Below, one piece after another: positions 36,675-45,654 of a stretch of 64,000 nucleotides of DNA (its first letter is position 1; the number at the start of each line of letters is the position of its first letter). Source of the stretch: Pseudarthrobacter naphthalenicus (GTDB taxonomy: Bacteria > Actinomycetota > Actinomycetes > Actinomycetales > Micrococcaceae); the NCBI RefSeq assembly GCF_029076445.1, contig NZ_JARESG010000001.1, positions 186,001 to 250,000 on the forward strand. The letters are read 5' to 3'. The notes below the pieces were generated by a model that saw only the letters and a program-made list of their open reading frames with translations, was not told the DNA's origin and made no database searches. A program made the translations under genes and the position numbers.

Positions 36675-38402
36675 ATGGCTTTGTTCGTACGGACCCGTGA
36701 CAGTATTCACAAAACTACCCTCTTCTTCATGGCGGCAGCCGCTGCCGCCGCGCTGGCTGCCTGTGCCGCCGGCCCGGCCGCGGCACCGGAAGTTTCAGGA
36801 TCCGGCCCGGAGTCCGCTGCAGGGTCCCCTTCCGCCTCGGAACCTCCGACGACGGCACCTCCTTCAGCATCGCCGTCACCTGACCCTCAGCTGGCACCCT
36901 TGGGGTGGGGCCCGGAGCAGCGGGACTTTGACGTTGCCGCCGCTGCCGTGGCGGCTATGTCTGTGGAACAGAAGGCCGGGCAGGTGCTGATGCCCCTTTA
37001 CACGGGGCCTGATCCTGCAGCCCAGGCCGCCACCATTGAACGCCTCCACCTCGCCGGTTCCATCATCATGGGCGACAACGTTCCCCTCGACGCCAACGGC
37101 CTGGCAAACCCGGCAGGCATGACCACGGTGAACCAACGCCTCTCACAGGCTGCCCGCGCCGACGGCAGGCCATGGCCCGGGCTCATCGGCGTGGACCAGG
37201 AGGGCGGGATCGTGACCCGGCTGGGCGCCCCGCTGACCGAATGGCCCACGCCCATGAGTTACGGCGCCGCGGGCAGCATGCCCCTTGCCAGGGACGCCGG
37301 CGCGGCGATGGCTTCCGAGCTCGCGCCGCTGGGGTTCAACCTGGACTTCGCCCCCAGTTCGGACGTCACCATCGGGCCGGCGGATCCCACCATCGGAGCA
37401 CGGTCCATGTCCGGCAACCCGGAGCAGGCCGGGCAGCTGGCCGTGGCGTTCTCCCAGGGCATGCAGGCAGCCAACGTCCTGCCCGTCATCAAACACTTCC
37501 CGGGCCACGGCTCGGTCACCGTGGACTCGCACCAGGCCCTCCCAGTGCAGCCGGCCTCCATCGCCGACCTCGAGGCCCGCGACTGGAAGCCGTTCCGCGC
37601 CGCCGTCGCCGCCGGTGTGCCGATCGTCATGACGGGGCACATCGCCGTGCCTGCGCTGGAACCCGGCGTCCCGGCGTCGTTATCAGCACCGACGTACGCG
37701 ACCCTGCGCGGCATGGGCTTCAAGGGTGTCGCGGTGACGGACGCCCTGAACATGGGCGCCATCCAGAAGCAATATCCCGGCGGTTCCGCTGCTCCGATTG
37801 CCTTGGCCGCCGGAGCGGACCTGCTGCTGATGCCCGCCGACGTGGGGCAGGCGCACGCCGCCATTGTGGCTGCCGTGGCCGCCGGACGGGTGCCGGCGGC
37901 CAGGCTGGACGAGGCGGCAACGCGGGTGGCCACGATGATGACCTGGCGCGGCCGGACCGCTTCCTCTCCGGGGGCGCTGCCGGGAGCCGGTCCCGGCAGC
38001 AGCGGCGACATGTCAGCCCGGGTGTCCGCGGGCGCCATCACCATGGTGTCCGGGCCGTGCGGGGGGCCCGTCGCGCCCGCAGGCGTCCGGATTGCCGGGG
38101 GTTCGGACCAGGACCGGGCACGGTTCGCCGCTGCCGCCGCGAAGGCCGGGCTCAGCATCGGCCGGGGCCCCCTGGTCACGCTCATCGGCAACGGGGGACG
38201 GCCCGCAGGGGGCGATATTGCCGTGACTCTCGATGCGCCGTGGCCGCTGGCGGGCTCCGCCGCGCCGGTGAAGGTGGCCCTTTACGGCCGGAGCCAGGGC
38301 GCCTTCGACGCGCTGGCTGCCGTACTTGCGGGCAACGCGGCCGCCCCCGGGAAGCTGCCTGCCGCCGTCGGAAGCTTCCCGGCAGGCACGGGCTGCCCCT
38401 AA
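36675..38402 (+). CDS. Glycoside hydrolase family 3 lipoprotein, NagZ-like
   Basis: 575 residues. A signal peptide with lipobox ALAAC (Cys30) predicts a lipid-anchored protein on the outer face of the membrane. An Ala/Pro/Ser-rich linker to about residue 75 precedes a GH3 barrel: GLIGVDQEGGIVTRL, then KHFPGHGSVTVDSHQALP, in which His/Asp of the flexible loop serve as the acid-base in NagZ, then MTGHIAVPAL and GVAVTDALNMGAI with the nucleophile Asp. These match beta-N-acetylhexosaminidases that release GlcNAc from peptidoglycan fragments. The C-terminal 170 residues form a less conserved domain. The replacement of D by S after FPGHG is common in secreted relatives. Confidence 0.88.
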   Translation: MALFVRTRDSIHKTTLFFMAAAAAAALAACAAGPAAAPEVSGSGPESAAGSPSASEPPTTAPPSASPSPDPQLAPLGWGPEQRDFDVAAAAVAAMSVEQKAGQVLMPLYTGPDPAAQAATIERLHLAGSIIMGDNVPLDANGLANPAGMTTVNQRLSQAARADGRPWPGLIGVDQEGGIVTRLGAPLTEWPTPMSYGAAGSMPLARDAGAAMASELAPLGFNLDFAPSSDVTIGPADPTIGARSMSGNPEQAGQLAVAFSQGMQAANVLPVIKHFPGHGSVTVDSHQALPVQPASIADLEARDWKPFRAAVAAGVPIVMTGHIAVPALEPGVPASLSAPTYATLRGMGFKGVAVTDALNMGAIQKQYPGGSAAPIALAAGADLLLMPADVGQAHAAIVAAVAAGRVPAARLDEAATRVATMMTWRGRTASSPGALPGAGPGSSGDMSARVSAGAITMVSGPCGGPVAPAGVRIAGGSDQDRARFAAAAAKAGLSIGRGPLVTLIGNGGRPAGGDIAVTLDAPWPLAGSAAPVKVALYGRSQGAFDALAAVLAGNAAAPGKLPAAVGSFPAGTGCP

Positions 38403-38410
38403 CCCCAACT

Positions 38411-38462
38411 AAGTAGCGCCAACTGACGTTTTGGGTGCTCAAAACGACAATTGGCGCTACTT
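38411..38462. repeat. REP-like palindrome downstream of the GH3 gene
   Basis: AAGTAGCGCCAA (38411-38422) pairs perfectly with TTGGCGCTACTT (38451-38462), and CGTTTT with AAAACG inside, with a short mismatch between and a loop GGGTGCTC. It sits eight bases after the GH3 stop. It could terminate transcription, but its long near-perfect symmetry without a T run suggests a dispersed intergenic palindrome. Confidence 0.75.
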
Positions 38463-38500
38463 ACTTGGGGAACGCGTTTATTACTTGGGGAACGCGTTTA
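38461..38500. repeat. 20-bp perfect tandem duplication upstream of the AroE-like gene
   Basis: TTACTTGGGGAACGCGTTTA occurs twice with no spacer (38461-38480, 38481-38500). The first two bases also complete the preceding palindrome. The second copy ends in TTTA, which with the next two bases makes TTTAAT, a possible -10 box six bases before the GTG start of the next gene. Confidence 0.92.
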
Positions 38501-38508
38501 ATGGTGAC

Positions 38509-39327
38509 GTGCCCATTCTGAATAAAGACATGACCCTCTGCATCTCGCTCTCGGCCCGTCCCAGCAACAACGGGACCCGGTTCCACAACCACCTTTACGA
38601 ACAGCTGAACCTGAACTGGATCTACAAGGCTTTCGCCCCCACGGACCTGGCCCAGGCGATCGCCGGCGTCCGCGGCCTGGGGATCCGGGGCTGCGCCGTG
38701 TCCATGCCCTACAAGGAGGACGTGATGGCCCTCGTGGACGAGCTGGATCCTTCCGCCAAAGCCATCGACTCGGTCAACACCATCGTGAACACGAACGGCC
38801 ACCTCAAGGCCTACAACACCGACTACACCGCCATTGAACAGCTGTTGAAAACCAACGCCGTGCCCACGGACTATTCCGTGCTGGTCCAGGGCGCCGGCGG
38901 GATGGCCAAGGCCACCGTCGCAGCACTGCGCGACGCCGGATTCACCGACGTCACCGTCATCGCCCGCAATGAAACCACCGGGCGCGCGCTCGCTGAACAG
39001 TATGGCTTCCAGTGGCGGGCAGCGCTCGACGGCGGCACGGCGGACGTGATCATTAACGTCACTCCCATCGGTATGGAGGGTGGCCCCGACTCTGGCTCGC
39101 TGTCCTTCCCGGAGGAGACCATTGCCGCTGCCAAGGTGGTGTTCGACGTCGTGGCGCTGCCGGCCGAGACGCCGCTGATCAAGGCCGCGCGGGCCGCCGG
39201 AAAACGGGTCATCACCGGCGCAGAGGTGGCCACCATCCAGGCGCTTGAGCAGTTTGTGCTTTACACCGGAGTGCGTCCCACCGACGAGCAGGTCCGGGCC
39301 GCCGAGGACTTCATGCGCGCCCAGTAG
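38509..39327 (+). CDS. Shikimate dehydrogenase-like protein (SDH-L / HI0607 type)
   Basis: 272 residues from GTG at 38509. AroE fold: the substrate-binding N-terminal domain has LCISLSARPSNNGTRFHN in place of the usual S-x-S-P motif. GIRGCAVSMPYKED carries the conserved catalytic Lys, and KAYNTDY carries the Asp. The NADP domain starts near VLVQGAGGMAKATVAALRDA. From memory, this pattern is closest to the shikimate dehydrogenase-like class represented by Haemophilus HI0607, which has weak shikimate activity and an uncertain role. Longer starts would run through the duplicated 20-mer and the palindrome. It is not next to other aro genes. Confidence 0.8.
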   Translation: MPILNKDMTLCISLSARPSNNGTRFHNHLYEQLNLNWIYKAFAPTDLAQAIAGVRGLGIRGCAVSMPYKEDVMALVDELDPSAKAIDSVNTIVNTNGHLKAYNTDYTAIEQLLKTNAVPTDYSVLVQGAGGMAKATVAALRDAGFTDVTVIARNETTGRALAEQYGFQWRAALDGGTADVIINVTPIGMEGGPDSGSLSFPEETIAAAKVVFDVVALPAETPLIKAARAAGKRVITGAEVATIQALEQFVLYTGVRPTDEQVRAAEDFMRAQ

Positions 39328-39334
39328 GACAGCC

Positions 39335-40573
39335 TCAGACGGGCTCCACCGAGATGGCCACCCGGTCCTCGCCGATCCGGGTCAGGACCAGGGTGGCTGT
39401 TTTGGCCGCGCCCCTGCCGCCGCCCTTGTGACCGCCCTTGTTGCCGGCGAGCAGCTGCTTCCGTACTTCTTCGGGCGTGACGGACATGCCGCGCTTTTTA
39501 ATGTCCAGCACCGTGATGCCGTTGTCCCTGACCCAGCCCTTGAGCGCCTTGACGTTGTAGGGCATCACCTCCAGAATCCTGTAGGCGCGGGCGAAGGGTG
39601 TGTCCCGCAGGCCGGGGGCGCAGATGTAGGCGATGTGCTCGTCCAGCAGGTGCCCGCCGAGTTCAAGCGCGACGTCGGCCACCAGGCCGGCGCGGATCAC
39701 CGCACCATCGGGTTCGTACAGGTAGCCCTCTGCCGGACCGACCGGGGCGGTGGGGCCGCCGTCGAAATCCTCGGCGCTGGTGATCTCGGCCGCGCCCTGC
39801 GGCCCGAGCAGCAGGGCGGCGCGCCGGACACCGGGCCGGCTCACGGAATTGAACCAGAGGCTCACCTCGGTGACGTCGCCGCCCACGGACACCCACTGTG
39901 CCTCGCAGCCGGCGGGGACCGAGTCGTGCGGCATGCCGGGACCCATTTTGACGCCCACCGCACGTCCGGTGGCGGCGAGCGATTCCGCGAAGGACAGCGG
40001 CGGCGAGAACGCCTCAGGATCCCAGATCCGCTTGGTCCCCGACGTGGACGTGGTCCGGCGGGCGGGATCCAGCCAGACGCCGTCGATCCCGTCCAAAGAA
40101 ACAGCGGTGGCGTCGGAATGCACCACCGTGGCGTTGGGAAACGGGATGAGGTTGACCGTGGCGCAGGCGGCCGTGGTCTCGTCCATCTCCACTGCCGTGA
40201 CCGTGAGGTCCATCGACGCCAGGGCCAGGGCGTCCGCTCCCAGGCCGCAGCCGAGGTCCGCCACGTGGCGGATTCCCGCCTGCGCGAATCGTTCCGCGTG
40301 CCGGGCGGCCACGTTGAGGCGGGTTGCCTGTTCAAGGCCGGCCTGCGTGAAGAGCATGCTGCGGGCGAACTCGCCGAACTTGGCCTCTGCCCTGGTGCGC
40401 AGCCTGGACTGGGTGAGCACGGCCGAGACGAGTTCGGGGGAGTGCCCGGCCTTGCGGAGGGTCGAATTAAGCTCGAACGCCTCGTCCTCGCGGTACGGAC
40501 CCAGGGACGCCAACAGCTCCCAACCCTCGCTGGTCAGGAGTGGGGCAATCTGGTCCTGCGGTGCTTGAGACAT
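39335..40573 (-). CDS. THUMP-like class I SAM-dependent methyltransferase
   Basis: 412 residues from ATG at 40573. The SAM-binding motif is VADLGCGLGADALALA near residue 105; the acidic strand end is TAVEMDETTAA, and the DPPY-like position reads VWLDPARRT, as in the THUMP-like methyltransferase family of unknown substrate. The C-terminus (residues 330-410) is a basic RNA-binding-looking domain with KKRGMSVTPEEVRKQL and a Gly/Lys-rich tail. TAGGCT ends seven bases before the ATG. It converges on the AroE-like gene with seven bases between stops and is divergent from a small membrane protein. Confidence 0.8.
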   Translation of the reverse strand: MSQAPQDQIAPLLTSEGWELLASLGPYREDEAFELNSTLRKAGHSPELVSAVLTQSRLRTRAEAKFGEFARSMLFTQAGLEQATRLNVAARHAERFAQAGIRHVADLGCGLGADALALASMDLTVTAVEMDETTAACATVNLIPFPNATVVHSDATAVSLDGIDGVWLDPARRTTSTSGTKRIWDPEAFSPPLSFAESLAATGRAVGVKMGPGMPHDSVPAGCEAQWVSVGGDVTEVSLWFNSVSRPGVRRAALLLGPQGAAEITSAEDFDGGPTAPVGPAEGYLYEPDGAVIRAGLVADVALELGGHLLDEHIAYICAPGLRDTPFARAYRILEVMPYNVKALKGWVRDNGITVLDIKKRGMSVTPEEVRKQLLAGNKGGHKGGGRGAAKTATLVLTRIGEDRVAISVEPV

Positions 40574-40580
40574 GGGTTCA

Positions 40581-40620
40581 AGCCTAGTGGAGGTGGCCAA
40601 GCCGCGGTTCCGGCTAGGGT
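40581..40620. promoter_or_regulatory. Divergent leaderless promoter pair
   Basis: On the minus strand TAGGCT (40586-40581) ends seven bases before the methyltransferase ATG. On the plus strand TAGGGT (40615-40620) ends seven bases before the small membrane protein ATG. The two genes share only 54 bases of intergenic DNA, and neither has a Shine-Dalgarno. Confidence 0.5.
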
Positions 40621-40627
40621 TGAAGCT

Positions 40628-41011
40628 ATGGAAGACAGTGCAGGCACCCAGCCGTCCGGACCACCCAGAAACAACCGCACGGACCTGGTGAAGATTGCCC
40701 GCCCCGCCCTGATCGCCGGAGCCGCAATCGCCGTCGTCTGCATCGCCCTGCTGGTGATCATCTTCTTCCTGGACACCTTTAACGCCACCGTCTATTCCGT
40801 GGGCGGCAAGGACATCCAGGACGCCACCGACGAAGCCCGGCAGATCCGGGACCTTTACTCCGGGGCCCGCGTGGGCGGCATCATCCTGCTGGTGATTTCG
40901 CTGCTCGCTGCCGCGGGCGGCTCCGTTATCCTGTACCTCAACCGGGGCGCCGCTGATGAAGGGGACGACGGCGACGAGGACGTGGACTTCGAGGACCTCG
41001 CCGGCCGGTAG
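40628..41011 (+). CDS. Small two-helix membrane protein, unknown function
   Basis: 127 residues from ATG at 40628. A short cytoplasmic N-terminus rich in Pro, Asn and Arg precedes TM1 (ALIAGAAIAVVCIALLVIIF). An external segment of about 45 residues with YSVGGKDIQDATDEARQI follows, then TM2 (VGGIILLVISLLAAAGGSVI) and a strongly acidic tail (EGDDGDEDVDFEDLAGR). I do not recognise the family. It is divergent from the methyltransferase gene and converges on the sedolisin gene, so no operon partner is visible. The leaderless box and coding bias support it as real. Confidence 0.7.
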   Translation: MEDSAGTQPSGPPRNNRTDLVKIARPALIAGAAIAVVCIALLVIIFFLDTFNATVYSVGGKDIQDATDEARQIRDLYSGARVGGIILLVISLLAAAGGSVILYLNRGAADEGDDGDEDVDFEDLAGR

Positions 41012-41043
41012 GCGGTCCGGCGCCCCGCGAACAACTTGCCCGG

Positions 41044-42639
41044 TCAGTGGCCGGAAGTGATGGCCGCCAACAGGGCCGTCCCGTCGGGGCTGCCGAGACC
41101 GGTGCACGGATCCCAGCCGGAAGCTGCCTGGTAGGTGCCGTTGTTTCCGGAGGTGACGTCACGGAACCCGGCCTTTCGGCTGTAGAGCAGGGGCTGGATC
41201 TGCCCGAAGTGCCGGTTGGTTGACTGGGCAAGCAGCGCAATCAGTGCAGCCCAGAGGGGTGCGACGGCGCTCGTTCCGCCGATGACCATGTCCTTGCTTT
41301 CCACTCTGACTTTGTAGCCCGTCTGCGGGTCAGCGACACCGCTGACGTCCGGGACCCCGCGGCCATGGCTCCCCGGGGCGGGTTTGGGCGCCGGATTGTG
41401 GCGGCGGGTGCGGGCTGCCAGCCCGTTTTGCCAGGCCGGGGCCGGGAAAGTGTCGCTGTAACCACCTCCTGTGGCTGAGTGCGGCCCGTCGTTCCACACG
41501 GTTTCGGAGCTGATCGTTCCGGTGGCCGTGTCCGCGTCGAGGCGGGTTCCGCCGCAGGCCAGCGCGTGCGGGCTGGAGGCCGGGAAATCGGCGTGGTCTT
41601 TGCCGTCCGTCGCGCCGTCGCTACTTCCGTTGTCCCCGGCCGCAGCTGTGACGGTAACACCAAGGGCTGAAGCGTCGGCCAGGGCCTGGTCAAAGGCTGT
41701 CCGGGCCTGCTCGGTCCAGGCATCCTCGCTCTGGCCCCAGCTGATGCTGATCGCCGCCGGCGTCGGGGTGGCATGGGAGGCGTTGATGATGGCGTCCAGG
41801 AACCCGGCGTCGGTGTTCGGGGCGAAGTAGACCAGGATGTCCGCCTTCGGGGCCAGCGCGCCGACCACTTCGATGTCGAGCAGCACTTCCCCGTCTGCCC
41901 CGGTGGGGTCCTGCCCGGGATGGTTGACGGCTCCGTCGACGCCAACGGCGGTGATGCGGGGTCCGGTGATTCCCAGACCTGCGAAATAGGTGTCCAGGTC
42001 ATCCTGGCCAAAGCCGCCGCCGAGTTCGATGATGGCCACGCCCTGGCCGCTGCCGTCCGCTCCGGCCGGGAAGTTGTAGATCCGTGCCAGCTCGGGCGGG
42101 GTGTAGCTGGTGCGGGCGGCGGTCAGCGGGATGGCGTGGAACTGGGCACGCGCCTGGGGCCGGTCATCAAGGCCCAGCACCGCGGTAACGATTCCCTCCA
42201 GTTCCGCCGGGATTGTCAGGCTTCCGGTCCGGTGCCGGTGGGTGACGTCGTGACCGTGGGGGCCACTGCTGGTCACTTCCTCCAGGCTGGTGCCGAAGAT
42301 ACGGCTCAGCAGTTCGACGGTTCCGGCCAGCCGCAACCGGCGGGCGGCAGGGTCGGCGTCGAGGATTTCGGCTCCGAGCCGGGTGAACGTGTCGGTGGCA
42401 AGCCGCAGATCCGCGGCGGCGGCTCCATGGCCGGCTGCGAGCTCCCCGCGGGACATCGGTTCGGCAGGCATCTGCGTCAGCGGTTCCCGACGGCGCAGGA
42501 TCACGGTCACCTCAATCCTGCGGGAAGGATCGGCGGGACCGTGCGCGGCCTGGATCCGTTCGGCGGGCGGACGTTCCGAACCCGGCAAAGGGACGCTGCC
42601 GACGGCGGGCCGGGACGTGGTGTTGCTGTGCTCAGACAT
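41044..42639 (-). CDS. Sedolisin family (S53) serine-carboxyl peptidase with propeptide
   Basis: 531 residues, start with GGAG upstream. Acid-active endopeptidase of the kumamolisin type. The N-terminal 170 residues are the pro-kumamolisin activation domain (RIEVTVILRRREPL, TVELLSRIFGTSLEEV). The mature domain contains the full catalytic set: Glu251 and Asp255 in DGEVLLDIEVV, Asp336 in AAAGDNGSSDG and Ser457 in GGTSAVAPLWA. The calcium site is near the C-terminus (FRDVTSGNNGTY, DPCTGLGSPDG). No signal peptide is visible before the propeptide, so the export route is unclear. Neighbours are unrelated. Confidence 0.9.
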   Translation of the reverse strand: MSEHSNTTSRPAVGSVPLPGSERPPAERIQAAHGPADPSRRIEVTVILRRREPLTQMPAEPMSRGELAAGHGAAAADLRLATDTFTRLGAEILDADPAARRLRLAGTVELLSRIFGTSLEEVTSSGPHGHDVTHRHRTGSLTIPAELEGIVTAVLGLDDRPQARAQFHAIPLTAARTSYTPPELARIYNFPAGADGSGQGVAIIELGGGFGQDDLDTYFAGLGITGPRITAVGVDGAVNHPGQDPTGADGEVLLDIEVVGALAPKADILVYFAPNTDAGFLDAIINASHATPTPAAISISWGQSEDAWTEQARTAFDQALADASALGVTVTAAAGDNGSSDGATDGKDHADFPASSPHALACGGTRLDADTATGTISSETVWNDGPHSATGGGYSDTFPAPAWQNGLAARTRRHNPAPKPAPGSHGRGVPDVSGVADPQTGYKVRVESKDMVIGGTSAVAPLWAALIALLAQSTNRHFGQIQPLLYSRKAGFRDVTSGNNGTYQAASGWDPCTGLGSPDGTALLAAITSGH

Positions 42640-42808
42640 GAAATAGCTCCGTTCCCAGGAGAGTCATTGTTCAGGGCTTCGTCGGTTTCGGGAGGACATC
42701 GTGCGGCCGGATCTCCCGGTCAGTTACGACACTAACGGCAATCCTGCACGGGCATAAGCTACTTTGAAGACCGGACACTAGCGGCATGGCCTGGACGAAG
42801 GAGCCTTG

Positions 42809-44420
42809 ATGGACAGCGATTCCGGTACGTGGTTCCTGAGCCGGGCCGAGCGGGGAAACCCGTACTCAGCCGTGCAGGCCGGCGGACCGGCATCGCCGTC
42901 CTGGTCGGAGGGCAACCTCGTGCGGCCCCTCATTCACGGGGCCACCTACTTCGCCCGGTTGCATGAGGAACTGACGGCCCTGCAGGCCGGAGACCGTGTG
43001 TGGTTTACCGACTGGCGGGGCGACGCCGACGAGCAACTGCTGGCCGGCGGGCCGTCGATCGGCGACCTGCTGGCGCGGCTGGCCCGTGCAGGGGTGGAGG
43101 TGCGGGGCCTCGTCTGGCGATCCCACGGCGAACGCGTGTCAGCCCCGATCAGCGGCCGGTCAAACGAGCTTCTGGGCCGTGAAATCAACGACGCCGGCGG
43201 CGAGGTGCTGCTGGACCAACGGGTACGGATGTTCGGATCGCACCACCAAAAACTCGTCGTCATCCCACCGCGACAATCCGTCCCGGGACGTCGCGTTCGT
43301 GGGCGGCCTGGACCATTCCCACAGCCGCCGGGATGATGCCCGGCATCAGGGAGATCCGCAAGCGGTCAGCATGGACTCGCGGTACGGGAAGCGGCCTCCG
43401 TGGCACGATGCCGCCCTCGAACTGCGCGGGCCGGTGGTGGCTGATGTGCTGGAAGTCTTCGCCGAACGGTGGAACGATCCGCACCCCCTGGACCGGCGCA
43501 CTCCATACCGGATGCTGCTGCAACGCCTGGCCCGTATGCCACGGCATCCCGAGCCGCTCCCGGAGGCTGCACCGCCCCCGCCGCCTGCCGGCCCGCACTC
43601 GGTGCAGCTGCTGCGGACCTACGGGGTGAAGCGGCCGCCGTTCCCGTTCGCGCCTTTCGGCGAGCGAAGCATTGCGCGCGCCTATGCGAAAGCGTTCGCC
43701 CGCGCCCGTTCGCTGATCTACATCGAGGATCAGCACCTGTGGTCGACGGAGGTGGCAGCGGGCATCGCTGATGCCCTTAAGCGGAACCCCGGGCTGAACG
43801 TGATCATCGTGGTGCCGAAGTTCCCGGACTCCGACGGGCGTCTCGGAGGCCCGCCCAGGCGGCTCGGGCAACTGCGGGCCATCGGGATGCTGCGCAGGGC
43901 GGCGCCGGGCAGGGTGGGGGTGTTCGACCTGGAGAACAGTGCCGGCACGCCCATTTATGTCCATGCCAAGATCTGCATCATCGATGACATCTGGTTCACT
44001 TGCGGATCGGATAACTTCAACCGCCGGTCCTGGACCACCGACAGCGAACTGACCTGCGCCGTGCTCGACACAACGGCGGACAGCCGGGACTTTTCCGGGA
44101 CCGGCGCCGGCCAGCAGACGGAGCTGCCCCTGGCCCGGTCGCTCCGGCTTGAGCTCTGGGCGGAACACCTGGGCCGGGACCAGGACGATCCGGAACTCCA
44201 GGACCCGGCGTCCGCTCTCAGGCTCTGGGATGCCGCCGCCGACGCCCTTGATCAATGGCACCGGGCCGGCCGCCGCGGGCCCCGTCCGGCCGGGCAGGTG
44301 CGCCGTCATACTCCGGAGCCGGTCTCTCCCCGTCAGCGCCGCTGGGCGCTCCCGATCAACCGGTTCATCGTTGATCCGGACGGCCGCCCGCGCCGGCTGC
44401 GCGGTACCACCGAGTTCTAG
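42809..44420 (+). pseudogene. Phospholipase D family protein, disrupted by a one-base frameshift
   Basis: ATG at 42809 has AAGGAG six bases upstream. The first frame runs through SHHQKLVVI (first H-x-K motif) and then leaves the family pattern after 43264. The second frame from about 43267 continues smoothly with RDNPSRDVAFVGGLDHSHSRRDD and ends at 44420. It includes the second motif IYVHAKICIIDD (H-x-K-x4-D) and GSDNFNRRSW. Removing one C from CCC at 43264-43266 would restore a single frame of about 536 codons. The intact form would be a PLD/cardiolipin-synthase-like phosphodiesterase. It may be a true pseudogene, a phase-variable tract, or a sequencing error. The stop overlaps that of the converging AI-2E family gene. 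Confidence 0.85.
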
Positions 44421-45547
44421 TCCTGCTCCTGGCCTGTGGCCCGGTTCCCCGCCAGCGTCCGGTAGATGGTCCAGCCGACGGCGGTGAGCGGCACCGCGAG
44501 CAAGGCGCCGATGACGCCGGCCAGGGTTGCCCCTGCCGCCAGGGCAAGAATGATCACCAGCCCGTGGATCCGCAGCACCCTGCCCATGAAGAACGGCTGC
44601 AGGATGTGGTGTTCGAACTGGTTGGCCACCACCAGGATGATCAGCACCAGCAGCGCAGGCACGGGGCCGTTTTCCACCAGGGCCACGAGGACCGCCAGGC
44701 TGCCGGCTGCGGTGGCCCCGATGATGGGCACAAACCCGCCGAGGAAGACCACCGCCGCCAGGGGCAGTGCCAGGGGAACGCGCAGGATCAGCAATCCCGC
44801 CAGGACCATGACGGCATCGATCGCGGCGATGATCAAGGTTCCACGCACATACCCGCCCAGCACCAGGAGGCTGCGTTCGGCAGCCAGGTGCGCGGTGCCG
44901 CGGCGGGCGGCCGGAAGGAACCCGATAAGGAAGTTCCGGATCCTCTCTCCGTCCTTGAGGAAAAAGAACAGGATCACGGCTGTGAGGACGGTGCCGGCGG
45001 CTATCTCCCCGGCCGTCCTCAGGCCCGTGAGGGCATCGGCTCCCAGGCTTCCGCCGGAGAGGAACTTCTGGAATTCACTCTGGGCAGCATTGATCTGGTC
45101 CCTGGAGAAGGGCAGCGGGCCGGTGGTGATGGTCTTCTGGAGCTCCGCGATGCCCGCTTCGGCGCGGACGGCAAGAGCGCTGGACTGCTGCCGGACCAGA
45201 GTCACGATTCCCCCGATCACTCCGGCTGCGACGGCGAGGATCACCAGGAACGAGGAGAGGACGGCCAGGGCACGCGGCCAGCCGTGGCCTGCGAGCCAGC
45301 GGACCACGGGTGCCATGGCAGACGCCAGGATCAGGGCTATCAGAACAGGAGTGGTGACCAGCGGGACGCGGGTTGCGGCCGCGACCGCAGCCCAGGCCAC
45401 CGCGCCCACGGCCAGTACCTGGATGGAGCGGACCGCGGCCCTGCCCAGGCTGTCCGTCCAGAGCAGGGCCATCCTGGACGGGAATGATGCTGGCGGCAGC
45501 GGTGACGGAGCGCCGTCGGATGGGCTGGGGGTGCTGTTACTGTCCAT
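44417..45547 (-). CDS. AI-2E family transporter (DUF20/PerM-like)
   Basis: 376 residues from ATG at 45547. Polytopic membrane protein with about eight helices. The family pattern is recognisable: an N-terminal pair of helices, a soluble stretch with FSRDQINAAQSEFQKFL, then ILFFFLKDGERIRNFLIGFLP, GYVRGTLIIAAIDAVM, LGGFVPIIGATAAG, and NQFEHHILQPFFMGRVLRIH near the C-terminus. Family members export small molecules or act as Na+/H+ antiporters; an autoinducer role should not be assumed. GATAAT ends six bases before the ATG, probably a leaderless promoter. The 3' end overlaps the PLD pseudogene stop by four bases. Confidence 0.88.
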   Translation of the reverse strand: MDSNSTPSPSDGAPSPLPPASFPSRMALLWTDSLGRAAVRSIQVLAVGAVAWAAVAAATRVPLVTTPVLIALILASAMAPVVRWLAGHGWPRALAVLSSFLVILAVAAGVIGGIVTLVRQQSSALAVRAEAGIAELQKTITTGPLPFSRDQINAAQSEFQKFLSGGSLGADALTGLRTAGEIAAGTVLTAVILFFFLKDGERIRNFLIGFLPAARRGTAHLAAERSLLVLGGYVRGTLIIAAIDAVMVLAGLLILRVPLALPLAAVVFLGGFVPIIGATAAGSLAVLVALVENGPVPALLVLIILVVANQFEHHILQPFFMGRVLRIHGLVIILALAAGATLAGVIGALLAVPLTAVGWTIYRTLAGNRATGQEQD

Positions 45548-45654
45548 CAGGCCATTATCCGAACCTGGGCCGCCATCACGTAGGACGGTCGGTGCGGGTC
45601 TGCGGGACCGGGTGTGGATTGAAAGCGTCGAACTTGTCCACCGAGGACGTAATT

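Noticed and set aside
44417..45547. Quorum-sensing AI-2 exporter role for the AI-2E family protein
   Set aside because: The family name is historical and many members are antiporters or have unknown substrates; nothing nearby supports AI-2 signalling.
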